This document shows, one piece after another, positions 48,996 to 60,769 of a DNA stretch of 64,000 nucleotides. The DNA lies in assembly GCA_963457665.1 (NCBI GenBank), contig OY735209.1, positions 4,457,081 to 4,521,080 on the forward strand, read 5' to 3'. The number at the start of each line of letters is the position of its first letter. Position 1 is the stretch's first letter. A program made the translations under genes and the position numbers. The DNA is from Thysanoteuthis rhombus (taxonomy: Eukaryota > Mollusca > Cephalopoda > Oegopsida > Thysanoteuthidae). Below the pieces are notes generated by a model. The model saw only the letters and a list, made by a program, of their open reading frames with translations, ran no database searches and was not told the origin of the DNA.

Positions 48996-51944
48996 AGGTA
49001 AATAGGAAATATATCACACATTGATAAATAAAATGAAATCTGACTTTTTATCATAAAATCTTTATAGGAGTATTACTTTTAATAAAATTATTACTATGAA
49101 CTAAATAAACCAAATATTACTTGTGCTAAAACACAGTCAATACAATGAGTTGAAAAATCTGAATGATTTGTTGTACATAATTTTTGTTCAACAACTTTTA
49201 ACATACTAAATTGTGTTTTAGACTTATGTAAAAAAAGAATTATGTACATTTTTTTAATGAAAATTTTCTAAGAATATTCTTGAAAACCCATTTGAATTGG
49301 TGCTTTATTTTTCAAGGTTGTGTACCTAAACGAAATGCTATTAAATAACATAAGAGTCAATTACTTATAAAAATTACTAATGATAATTATTTATCAAGTA
49401 ATTTAGCATGTATGGAGGCCCATATGTAACAGTCTCTTGTAAATGAAGGTCCACTATTATTGGTGTTCATTTCACAATGAAATCCAACATTAAAACTTCA
49501 CAGTCCATTTTGTCATTTATACCATAAAGTGGGAGAATGATCTTATGGCTCCAGTTTCTAGATGAATGTCCTTTACTTTTTTTATCACAATCTAGAATAC
49601 TCTCAATGTAAAAAAAAATTTACAAGCAACAAACCTGTCACATTCCACTTGAGCTTTCATAAAATTATAGTCACTACCTGACCTACAGGCAGGATTTTTC
49701 AAACTATTACCAACAAAAGGTCTAAACAGGACATCTGGCCCTAATTTGCATAAGACAGAACACACACTTGAAGAGCAAAGCTGGACAGAAAAAAAAAAAG
49801 GAAAAATTATTGTCTTTATCTTATAAAAATTGGATTAATTGTAAATATATACTTTTTAAAGCTTTTTATTTTGATGCATCCAAAAATTGAAAAATGATAC
49901 CAAGAACAATTCGTTCCTGTTTAATTCTTGTATACATCACTCACTTATAGTTTTTGAATAACGTTTCTACTTTTTATAAATAATTTATTGCTTATTTTTT
50001 TTGCACAACACTCGATTTCCTACTTTTTTGGGACGCTTCAAAAAACAGTTCAACGAAGATATATTTACAATATGAGACCAGGTGAAAAAAAGCAGACATG
50101 TAGTTTCTAACCATCGAAATTGGATCATTTGAATCGAACAGATTTTGACACTTCACTTTTTCAAAAACTGGAATGTTCTGTTTTTCTTTCATGGATTTTT
50201 TTTTTTCTTTTTACTTCTGAGAATTTCAAATCTGTGCACACCTGATATTAAAAATGGTACCTAAATAAAGAGAAATAAGAAAATTCATTCCAATATTTGA
50301 AAAAGATATTGAAGTGTCAAAACCAGTTCCATTTAAGTGATCCAATTTTGACAATTTGAAACTCCATTTTTGAATGTCGATGGACAGAGTATGAATGAGT
50401 TGTGATTAAATTAAGATGGAAGATAGATAAGACGAGAGACAAGCCTGTGCTTAGACAGGATACATGTTCAATACTGTATGTTGTATAGGTAAATGATGTC
50501 TCAGCCAAGTGATGTAACTGACTTTTTAGCATTGAGATCATTAGTTATTGTTAGTAGTAGTGGCAGCTTTATCATTCAATAGGATTAATAATATGATTTT
50601 GTAAAATCCATGATGGCCTAGACAGTGAAGTAAAAAAAATAATACTATGTGGCATCATTTTCTTAATTAGTGGGGAAAAAAGTAAAAAAAGTTATTCAGA
50701 GAAGAGTGTTTTATTAAAGAAATGAACAAGAAATTGTCATCTAAAAAAAGTAGAAAAGTTAAAATATGAAACCAGGTAAAAAAAAAAGTTATTCTACTAC
50801 CAACCATTGAAATTTGTATTTTGGGGGTGGATTTCTTCTAACTTTGCACTTCAAGTGTGGGTGTTTTGTCCACACCCTGGCCCTTATATAAACTGTTTAT
50901 TCAGGATACCTTAATTTGGTTCACCGACTGTAGAAGACTACCCAGCCCTGACAACTGAATACTGACTACTCTGTGTACAACTGTTCAGTGCAAGGACCAG
51001 CAAAAACAAAATATGGAATTAAAAACAAATTATACGGATTAAAACAGTCAATTAAAAAAAAGCAAAATTTTTTTTTGTGTTTGAAGGGACAGTCTTACAT
51101 AAAATTCTTTGGAGAATCAAGCAGCTTGTGTATGAAGGAAAATGGTTACACCTACAACCCAAGATACTTATCCACAGCTAAGTATGAAGTTTTGATTGTA
51201 ATGGTATGTTATTATAAATTCTTGACTAGCTTTTACCTTCACTCTTACTTGCAGTTGCTTTTTATCATAAAGAAAATACAAAGAAAGATAAAATAAAATT
51301 CTAACATCACACATTGGAGATCTGAAAAGATGATGCTTTTTTTAAAATGTTCTTTTTTTCAAAAGTTATGGAGGTGAAATATGTGTCCTGACAAGGAAAA
51401 CAAAATATAACTTGAAAGTAACACATTAATGTTAATAAAAAAGAATAATAATACTGATAATAGTAATATTATCAGTAAAAGACTTTGAAAAACTGTCCAA
51501 GTAAAAAGATCTGGAGATTGAGATTAGATGTAGCAACTTAAGACAATACCTGTTATTACAGAAGCCCTTGGGGTCATAAAAAAGGCACCGCCCATATCCT
51601 TCCCAAAGCACTGTCCATGTAAATATTTTGTCTGTTATACAACTCAGTACTGTTTCTTGCATAGCCTCTTGTATTGACCCCCCTTTTGTATATATGAAGT
51701 GAATAAAAAGAATTTCAAAAAATAATGTCAGTGCCTATATTGAGTCACATCATAATTGTCTGCTCTTAGTTTCAAGCCAAAACTCTGTCTGCAATGAAAA
51801 CTACAAGACATCAAAATGGGGGGAGGTGGGGGAGAAGGAGATTATTATTAATATTAATAAAAAAAAGTAGTAGAACAAGATTCATTTATCAAAATATTTT
51901 CTTTGTGTATTTCTGCAGAATAATTTCTTAGAGGAATATATATT
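48994..51944. other. Intergenic DNA, nothing recognised
   Basis: AT-rich DNA with small ORFs showing no recognisable family. Confidence 0.4.
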
Positions 51945-52090
51945 CACACACGACTGTTAATCCACACAATATTTCAAAAAGTTCTGATAGAATTTACCAG
52001 ATATTTTGTAGAAGGTAGGGCCGTGGTGTGAGAAAGAATAGTTTAAAGGTTGGGGCAGATCCAGGTATTTATCTCGATTGACAGAGATTT
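51945..52090 (+). repeat. Dispersed repeat family T, partial copy
   Basis: Contains TAATCCACACAATATTTC, AAAAAGTTCTG and GGGGCAGATCCAGG segments as in the 42140-42620 cluster. Confidence 0.45.
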
Positions 52091-52376
52091 TTTTCACAAA
52101 TAAAGAAGAGATATAAAACAGTCCAAAAATGGAAAATCAAAACAGAGTGAACTCCCATTCATCATAAATATATATGAACTGACTTTCATTCAATTTTCTG
52201 TTAGCATTTGGTGTTGACAGAGGTATGCGCTTTCAGAGTACTTTTTTGTCCCTGTGACAGAACTGACATTTGTATCTGTAGATTTCAAATTTTTAAGTTT
52301 CAGATCAAAATATGCTACCTGTGTTTCAGGCAAATTTAAACAATAGAAGTGTATCAAACATTTTTGTAATGTATAT

Positions 52377-52836
52377 CTGCTCCTCAACTTACGACCTATT
52401 AGACTTGCAATCATCTATACATACAATCAAAATACATCAATATAGAGAACACACGTACACATAAAAATAATGCTTCTAAATTTGCCAAAGCATAAGTAAA
52501 TATTTGCCTGGTCATATGAGTCTTTAAGAGTTGTACACTTGTACATTAAAAAACAAATACATACTTCTACGTAAATACCGTAAATATTAGTCTTTGTTAT
52601 ACCTGTATGAGTTAGATCATCAAAGAGAGTACATACATATGTAAATGTGAAAATCACACTTTCAAATTAGAGAAAATATTATATGCAATTTGCCAAAAGG
52701 GTACGAGTTACATAAAAATAAAAGAAAAGTAATAGATTATGATGAAAATAATGAAATGATATATATATACGACTGATAACCATTTCGTAATATGACTAAC
52801 CATATAGAACAGAACCTGGTTGTAAGTCAAGGAACA
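52377..52836 (+). mobile_element. Non-autonomous DNA transposon (MITE), copy 2
   Basis: Second copy of the element at 571-1070. The left end (CTGCTCCTCAACTTACGACC) and the inverse of the right end (TTCCTTGACTTACAACC) form imperfect terminal inverted repeats. Shared inner blocks include ACACTTGTACAT, CTACGTAAATACCGTAAAT and GAACAGAACC. No transposase is present. Confidence 0.7.
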
Positions 52837-53294
52837 TGTGTATTGTCTTAAACAGAGAAGAATCATTAACACATCAACTTTGTTTCGGACAATTTGATGT
52901 AGTCACAAAGTCCCATTCAGAGTATTTCTACAGCCTTCTTCAGGTGTAAAATGCTATATCTATAAGGACGGAGAGTTGGCTCAAAGCAAAAAAAATTTTG
53001 TCCGATACTGTAGTAACAAATCAGGTGAAATGTTATGCCTACATCAAAGATGAAAAGAAGAAGAGATCAAATTATCTGAAAAAAGCTGATACATTTGTCA
53101 AATATCGCAGTGCTTTTTGAGGTGAACAATTTCTCTCATTTCATAAATCAAACATCAAAGATGACCAGTTACATTGACTTGAGCATCTGCTACTAACGTA
53201 CGGAATGAAGGGAAGCAAACAACTTGAACATTTACAACTGAATTAAATACAAATATTCTTTTACATGTTTTATGTTGCAGTACATTTGATTTTG
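52837..53294. other. Intergenic DNA 3' of locus F
   Basis: AT-rich. No gene was recognised. Confidence 0.4.
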
Positions 53295-54777
53295 AAATAA
53301 ACATCCATATACATCACAAAAAGGTGGTTTCCCTCAAGAGTGTTTCATATATATATGCCAAATAACATTTTAATAAATAAGCAGACCCACACACATCAAA
53401 AGCAGGTTATGGAAAAATATCGTTTCTTTCCAGCATGTGTTTACAAAGGTCGGATCAAACATGAATTCACTGGGAAGCAAGAGTCAACAATTAACATAAA
53501 GATGGCTTCTCCCAAGGGTGTGTATTCATATGTCGGTTTAGATCTGAATTTCTTGAAAAAGATGAGCCACACACTTCACAAGAATATGGTTTGTCTCCAG
53601 TGTGTATTCGCATATGTTTGATCAATGCTGGATTCTCTGAGAAGGAAAAGCAACACACTAAACAAGAATATGGCTTCTCTCAAGTGTGTATTCGTATATG
53701 TCGAATCAGACTAGACTTCTGTGAAAAGGAAAAGCCACACACTTCACAAGAATATGGCTTCTCTCCTGTGTGTGTTTGCACATGTCTGTACAAATCTGAC
53801 TTTTGTGAAAAAGAAGAGTCACACACTTTACAAGAATATGGCTTCTCTCCAGTGTGTGATTGCAAATGCATTAACAATAATAACATTTGAGAAAAAGAAG
53901 AGCCACACACTTCACAAGGATATGGTTTCTCTCCGGTGTGTGTTTGAATATGTTTGTTTAAATACGACTTCTGGGAAAAGGAAGAGCCACACACTTCACA
54001 AGAATATGGCTTCTCCCCATTGTGTGTTTGCATATGCCTGAACAAATTTGGCTTCCTTGAAAATGAAGACCTACACAATTCACAAGAATATAGCTTCTCT
54101 GTAGTGTATGTTGGTAAATAGAGTAATAATGATTTTTGTGCAAAAGAAGTGCCACACACTTCATTTAAATATGGTTTTTCTTCAGTGTGGGTTTTTAATA
54201 TGTTTGTTCAAATGTGACTTCTGTGAAAATGAAGAGCCACACACTCCACAAGAATATGGCTTCTCTCCAGTGTGAGTACACATATGACTAAACAAATGTG
54301 ACTTCTGTGGAAAAGAGGGGCCACACACTTCACAAGAATATGGCTTCTCTCCAGTGTGTGTTCGCATATGCCTAAACAAATGTGGCTTTCGAGAAAAAGA
54401 ATAGCTACACAGTTCACAAGAATATGGCTTCTCTCCAGAGTGTGTTCGCACGTGTCTGTTCAAATCTGACTTTTGTGAAAAAGAGGAGTCACACACTTCA
54501 CAAAATTATGGCTTCTCTCCAGTGTGTGTTTGGATATGTTTGTTCAGATTTGACTTTTGTGAAAAGGAAAAGCCACACACATCACAAGAGAATGCCTTTT
54601 CTCCAGTGTGTGTTAGCATATGTCGGTTCAAATGAGACTTTTGTGAAAAAGAATTCCCACACACTCCACAATAATATGGTTTCTCTCTAGTATGGGTTTT
54701 CAAATGTTTTTTAAAATTTGAAGCATTAGATGATTCATATTCACAAATTTCACATTTTTTTCTGGGCAGTTTTCCAT
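53295..54777 (-). pseudogene. Disrupted C2H2 zinc-finger gene F (CGSSF subfamily), about 14 fingers
   Basis: Read from the leader ATG at 54777 to the left. The leader begins MENCPE and its finger (CEICEYESSNASNFKKHLKTH) is in another frame, because a run of seven A residues has lost or gained a base. Then come two fingers, a TAA in place of the linker tyrosine codon (54508-54510), four more fingers, and a frameshift near 54180. Next are one degenerate finger (NEVCGTSF, cysteine lost), five good ones, and a TGA in place of the linker glycine (about 53680). At least two more fingers follow, then relics to about 53295. Individual fingers remain well conserved ([19 protein letters not shown] and similar), so inactivation looks recent. 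Some of these breaks could be assembly errors, but the two stop codons are substitutions and are unlikely to be. First exon proposed at 56840-56940. Confidence 0.85.
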
Positions 54778-55536
54778 ATCTTACTGTTTTGAAGCCACAA
54801 AAAAATGAAGAAACTGTCTAATTCTACAAATTATCTAAATTCATGAAAAATTTTATGAAAATGATGTTGTACACTCCACAGATACAGAGGCAGATACATG
54901 ATTTTGAATAGGGAAGAGTGCCAAGTGGAAACAAATTTTTTTATGAACACAGAGAAGACAACAAACTTCAAAAACAAGTAAATATATGAGCAAGTATTTC
55001 ACTTACATTCAAGTTATAGCTTTCCAACACAAGAATTGACAAAAAAGTAAAGAATCGATTAAGTAAATTTACCCCAAAACTAATGAATGAGGGAAAATCT
55101 ATGGAGAATAAAACGGAAGACATCTTTCTTGTTTTAAATGTTAATTTAGTATTATTTGGGTTGTTTATTTATAATTTTTAAAAAATCTAAATGCTAAATT
55201 TTTTTATTGTGGTTTGTCCAAGTAGGATGGAGTCCAGACACCCTGATATCCCCTTAGATCTGAATTTTTCCGCAGATTTTGATTGGAAGTGAAAAGGAAG
55301 AGTCACCCTCTCCGCAAGAATATAGTTTGTTTTCAGTGTGTTTTCCATAAATGTTGCTCTTGACTTCACGATAAGGGTGATCCACAAAGTTAAAAAAGTA
55401 TGATTTCTTCCTCCGGTGAGAGTTCTCAAGTTTCTTTTTCAAATTGAACTATTAGACGATATCATTTTTGCTGCAATATCTGTAAAAAAAAAAGGTTAAT
55501 GTCAAAATTTGAAGTCATGTAAAAAAATTTTAATCA

Positions 55537-55650
55537 AAGAATAAATATGGTCAGCATAAATTCTATTTATGACATCACTGGATTCTGGAGAATTTAGATA
55601 ATAAACCCATCAGAATAAGCACCCCCCAAAAGTAAGAAAAACTTTTTTTC
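55537..55650 (+). repeat. Dispersed repeat family R, partial copy 3
   Basis: Shares AGAATAAATATGGTCAGCAT, TTCTATTTATGACAT and CAGAATAAGCACCCCCC with copies 1 and 2. Confidence 0.65.
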
Positions 55651-56289
55651 TAAAATTTGAAAAAAAAACTCTGAATGGATGGAACTCTGATCATTTTTAT
55701 TGGTATGAGTATGATTGCAAACCCCATAATATTATTTTGATAGAGAACTTTCAAAAACTAACTTACAAATAACATGCCGAGAGGTTTATTAGTACACAAA
55801 GAAATTTTCATAGGCATATGTGTGGTTCCAGAGTTATTCAGTCACATACAGACATTTGGTGAATTATAGTAGGAGTAGTAATGTACACGATGTAATGAAA
55901 ATGATAAACACACATTTTTTGCGGGCATTTGCATGATTGAAAGGGATAGTCAGTCAGATGGCATAGAAATTCCAATATTGCCATATTTGAATCCAGGATT
56001 TAATAACTATATAACTGTGGTCGCTATAATTGATATCAAGTAAAATGGAGGCTCCGTCAACACTGAGGAGACCGATATATGAGACTGATACGGAAAATTG
56101 TCTAATATGTGAAACTGATAAAAGAAAAAAACTTACATACATACCTCAAAAGGCATTAAAATGGCTGCACGTGAGAGAATGAAAAGGAATGATACACAGA
56201 GGAGCGATTCAATTGATAAGATCAAAATGATTTCTGAAAGCCTACATTGTTTGAAAACTGTGGAGAATTCCTGGATCCATCCCCAAATT

Positions 56290-56490
56290 TAATCACTTCT
56301 TCTGTAGCCTGTAATCCCTTCTTTCATGAAATTTCGCTGAAATTTATCTAAAAATTTTTGAGATATTGTGAAGCAGGGGTCCTGGATGGACCAAAAATTT
56401 TATTATTTCTTTCAGAGCCTATTGCCCACTCTTCCACAAAATGTCATAGAAATTCATTAAGAACTTCTGGAGATATCGTGTAACCAGATA
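56290..56490 (-). repeat. Dispersed repeat family T, inverted partial copy
   Basis: On the minus strand, AGTTCTTAATGAATTTC and related phrases with GATATC match the 42140-42620 cluster; the phrase appears twice about 85 bases apart. Confidence 0.45.
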
Positions 56491-56839
56491 AACTGATATC
56501 TTTCCAAACACTCATAAAATTTTTGTAAAAAATATCATTGTCTACATAAATTAATAAACATAACATATAAGTTTATTTGATTAATTTTGATACGATCTCG
56601 ACATTTCAGAATACTTCATCCTATCAGGCTACAGCTCTAATCTGCATAGAATAGAATGCATACGTTTCAACAAAGCAATTTAAGCATTTTCGATGATCAC
56701 TCCTGTGATGACAACAAAAATCGAGATAGTTATATTAAAAATTAGGAATCAGCACCTTGAATTATTGTTATATCAAGAGTAAAACAAATTCTTCTTTTAA
56801 AAAAATTAAAAACAAAAACTAGGAGAAAGTTATACTTAC

Positions 56840-56940
56840 TTCTTTCTCTTTTCTTTCGTCTGATTTCTCTTCGGTGGGGAAATGCAATGTTAGAGAAGAA
56901 CACAGAAACTATTCAATTTCAAATAAACTGAAAAATCTTT
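56840..56940 (-). other. Candidate first exon of locus F, with splice donor
   Basis: On the minus strand it ends AAAGAGAAAGAA|GTAAGTATAAC (donor GT at 56839-56838), identical there to the block at 41206-41300 and similar over about 95 bases. No coding frame is convincing. It lies 2.1 kb upstream of the leader of F, as 41206-41300 lies 2 kb upstream of D. Confidence 0.55.
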
Positions 56941-58405
56941 TGGTTGGATTACATTATCTCGATCAAATTATACATTCACTGTGCTGTAACGGGTGATCAT
57001 TTTAAATAAGATTTTCTGTATAATATTACACAATAATTATTCTATTTGATCATATATCCATTTCTTAATAACATAAATATATTGTATCCTTCAAGAACTT
57101 TTCATCTTTCTCAGCTAAAAACTGAAATATATTTTCATGAAGAGAATTCTGTGAAGACTTGTGATAGAAATGTGCAATGTCAGCTGAAGTTAATGGTAAC
57201 AATTTTTGTCTGGCCACCAAAGAGATGTGTGATCTAGCATTACCCTATCCAAAGCTTCCACAACTCATACCTATATTTTAAGGACAAGCCCCAGCACCTC
57301 AATTTTTATGACATTAAATGAAACAATAATTGTTTTAGAGAGAGAATCTATTTATATGAAATAAGTATAATGAATGAAACATTTTTAAAAGAAGAAAAAC
57401 AACACATTGCCCAACTTATTTTGAAAATGGTGAAAACCATTTTTCTATAAAAATTAATTTTTATTAAAAGACATCGTCTTGCAGAACCATAGAAATTTTT
57501 CACTGAACCCATTTTGGGAAATACTTCTCTTATAGAATATTGTGCTCTTTCTTTTATTGCTGTCTTTAATTGGTTTAATTGGGAGCAGTACTTGTTTGAA
57601 TCAATCATTTGATTATCTTGAAGGAGCTCTTAGTTGACTCCCTTTCAATCCCACTCTATACACGCCATCACCTTATTTGCATGGGAGGGACATTTAGTGC
57701 AGTTGATGGTGGTTCATTACTCTTTCTCCAAAATCTCTTGCATTCCATTCTGTTGTAAAATATCCACTTTTCATCTCTTAGCAGAATTTGTTTAGAAAAT
57801 GGAACAATTAAACAGGATCAAGTTGGCTTTTTTTCAACTTATGTAGAAATCACAGATGAAAGCAACTAAAAAAATCCAGTTGGTGCAAATGATTTTCATT
57901 GCTTCATTTGAATGTTATGAGTATGTTGGTTTTTCTCTAGCTTCCTATTACAGTAATGTATTTATTTGATCGTTATCATTTCCGATGGGTCTAACCAGCC
58001 GTGACACCTGATTCTGCAAGAGATCCCCAGTACCAAACTCAGCAAACAACTTTTGACAAATTCGATCATTTACATTCAATCTGAAGCAGAGTCAATCAGC
58101 CAAATACTTTGAGGGTGAGCAACAGATCAAACACACCTGACATACACATTTCATTCTGACATTGGACTGTACTGAATAACCTTCCACATGGTAATTTATG
58201 ATTGCTTAGTAGTTTGAAAAGAATTGTACCTTACGTTGCTGAATAATTTGCATCATCCAAAAAGGCATTGGTCTATATTGCCCAAACCACCAAATACAAG
58301 TGACTTGACCGTGAATTAGACATACTGCATTGGCAGTAATGAAAATGGGTTTTGAGAACTAGGTATGTTGCTTTGAATATTAATATATTTAAGTATTAAT
58401 ATAAC
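56941..58405. other. Intergenic DNA, nothing recognised
   Basis: AT-rich. Small ORFs have no recognisable family. Confidence 0.4.
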
Positions 58406-58545
58406 AGGTCTGGTTAATCCCTCTATGGAAACAGTCACGTGAACAACATCTTTTGGCAGCATGCCATCTTTGGGTAATCAATAATAAAATTAGAAAACAG
58501 GGTGTTCAATGAATGTTTCTTCTCTCACCTTTAAACCAGGTGTGT
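58406..58545 (+). repeat. Dispersed repeat family S, partial copy
   Basis: Shares GGTCTGGTTAATCCCTCTAT, CAGTCACGTGAAC, GGCAGCATGCCAT and GGTAATCAAT with 13716-14072. Confidence 0.6.
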
Positions 58546-58887
58546 AGCTACTTTTCTCCAATAGATATAACAAATCTTTCAAATTATAAGTGTACTGCTG
58601 TGTCTGTCTTAACAGAGAAATGCTACAAAAACTCTCAACACACACTGGTTATTTGCTTAGACTATGCACTGAGCTTTAGGTGTTGGTCACGGGGGAAACT
58701 TCATCTCTGCCACAGTGGTGGAAGACGAATCAATTTCAGAAGCAGTAAATTCATTTCACAAACCAAAAATTATTCAAAAAGACAATTATGGCCGGCTGCT
58801 CCAAACAACATGAAGTTTGGCTTCTTCCAAACATGCATCTTTGGAATGGGCACTGCCTTAATTTATTCAATGATACGAACCTGAATC

Positions 58888-58932
<45 letters not shown>

Positions 58933-59245
58933 TTATGTGTGATAATTGTAGAGACATTTTATAAGGGGACATATATTTAGATCGGTACCAGAATCAGCTG
59001 AGTAGTAGATCAAACAGTCTCGCTCTTCTAATTGGTTTACTGTATGAGTATTTGCAATGAGAAGTCATTGAAATTAAGATGAAAGAAATTATTCAAAAAT
59101 TAATAATGCTTCAATACTTCATCTAAACTACTAAGGATCTTTAGTACAGAAGTGTCGTTTTCATCACTGTTTAACAATGTAGCAAAGAATTGCATGATAC
59201 CAAAATAATGAATCTCTTGGAAGGAAAACAATTTATGAAAATTTA
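58546..59245. other. Intergenic DNA with a microsatellite
   Basis: A 123-codon ORF (58513-58884) overlaps the preceding repeat and has no recognisable family. An (AT)n(GT)n tract lies at 58888-58932. Confidence 0.4.
58888..58932. repeat. (AT)n(GT)n microsatellite
   Basis: About ten AT units followed by about twelve GT units. Confidence 0.95.
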
Positions 59246-60365
59246 CAGTGCTTTGCAAAGGTATTCACCCGTTTGATGTTTTTCCTATTTTGGGTGCCTT
59301 ACAACCAGAAATTAGAGTGGATTTTTGGAGGTTTGTATCATTCGATTTATATGAAATTCCTACCACTTTGATGATGCAAAATATTTTTGTGAGAAAAAAA
59401 AGAGAAAAAAACTTTAAAACTTCAGAATACATAAGTATTTACTCCCACCAAAGTCAATTACCTAGTAGACCAACCTTTTGTAGCAATTACATCTACAAGT
59501 CTCTTGGGGTATGTCTCTATAATCTTGGTTCATCTAACCATTGGGATTTTTGCCCATTCTCCAATGAAAAACTGCTCTAGCTCTAGTTAGATCACTTCCA
59601 CTGATGTACAGTAATTGTCAAGTTGTACCACAGATTTTCAATTGGATTGAAGTATGGACTTTAATTAAGCCATTCCAAGAAAAACATGAAGCTGCCACCA
59701 CTGCCATGCTTCACTGTAAGGATGATGTTCTCACTTTGATGAAAAGTGTTAAGTTTTGCAACAAATATAGCTTTTTTTTTTCTTGGCCCAAAAGTCTTAT
59801 TTCAGCCTCATCTGACCTGAATACCATATTCCATGTCTTTCATATGCCTTTTTATGAACTTTGAAAATATTTTCTCATTCTTTATCCAAGCAATAAGTTC
59901 TTTTTTCTGGCCTTTATTCCATAAAGTCCAGCTCTGCTGGATGCACAGCTCAAAATGGTCTTTCATTGTTTGTGGTGGTGCCATATTGTTTCCATTTTGT
60001 AATAAAGGATATAATGGGGCCCCTGTAGATTGCTGAAGGTTTGGCATATTCTTTTTCAACCCAACCCTTATCAAGGCTTCTCCACAACTTTATCCATGAC
60101 CTGTTTGGAGAGCTCCTTGGTCCCCATGACTTTGCATGTTTGGCAGTGCTTCTTGCTCAGTGGTGTTGCAGAGACTGAGGCTTTATAAACCAATGATTAA
60201 ATACTGAGATCATGTGACATATCACATGACACTTGGATCACACAGAGGTGGATTTCATTTGACTGCTGAAGGTAATTAGATGCACCAGATTTTATTTAAG
60301 GGCTCTATTGCAAAGGGTGGGTGAAAGATAAATAGGTACACACCACTTTTCATGTTTTTTAATCT
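59246..60365 (-). mobile_element. Tc1-like DNA transposon with internal deletions
   Basis: The left end CAGTGCTTTGCAAAGGTATT directly follows a TA dinucleotide (59244-59245), as in Tc1/mariner elements, and the ends and spacer are close to those of Tc1-like elements known from fish. The transposase runs on the minus strand. It starts at the ATG at 60127 (MGTKELSKQVMDKVVEKP, then a stop), followed by the helix-turn-helix region in broken frames (GLKKNMPNLQQSTGAPL), a segment KRHMKDMEYG, a shifted RSDEAEI with the first catalytic Asp-Glu, then KHGGGSFM, and finally FNPIENLW carrying the last catalytic Glu. The linker, the region with the second catalytic Asp and the right terminal repeat are missing. 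It cannot encode an active enzyme. The right boundary is only the end of clear similarity. Confidence 0.85.
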
Positions 60366-60769
60366 TCAGAAATTTTCAATAATTTTTATTTAAACTCACT
60401 TTTCCAACCGACATACATAACAAACAACTGAAAACAAAGAAACAGGAAATGATAGTGACAGATGAATTATTATTTCTGCTCAATAAACAATTTAGTAACA
60501 AAAATTCAGCGCCCTCCCCCCCCCGTCTTCTCTTAGCCCTAATTCAACTGTGATGTCTTATTTGTTGTTATATCAACCAGGTAATCTGCGTGGACTTTTC
60601 ACAGTGAGGTAAGTCATTGGAAGTCTTTGTTTAAGGTCGATATCTATTTTTTGTCTTGATGTTGATTACTCGGATGATGGGCAAAGGCATTGGACTGGAC
60701 ATTAATTTTGATAAAGTTGGAAATTTTGGTTGAAAATCGTGTCTGAAATATAAATGAATAAATATCCAT
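60366..60769. other. Intergenic DNA between two transposon relics
   Basis: AT-rich with a C-rich run at 60515-60530. Nothing recognised, but the C-terminal part of the hAT relic may extend here. Confidence 0.4.

Larger units (their letters stand above)
54778..56839 (-). other. 5' region and candidate intron of locus F
   Basis: An acceptor (AG at 55481-55480) precedes a relic leader and fingers at 55254-55479 (KKKLENSHRRKKSYFF, then LYSCGEGDSSFS). The stretch 55482-56839 is the candidate intron; it includes part of repeat family R at 55537-55650 and a partial inverted copy of family T at 56290-56490. Confidence 0.5.

Noticed and set aside
48712-49017. Reading frames made of Ile-Tyr and His-Thr runs
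   Set aside because: They are translations of (TA)n and (TG)n microsatellites, not genes.
58513-58884. 123-codon ORF
   Set aside because: It overlaps a copy of repeat family S and an (AT)n tract borders its end. No family was recognised and the N-terminal part is repeat-derived.
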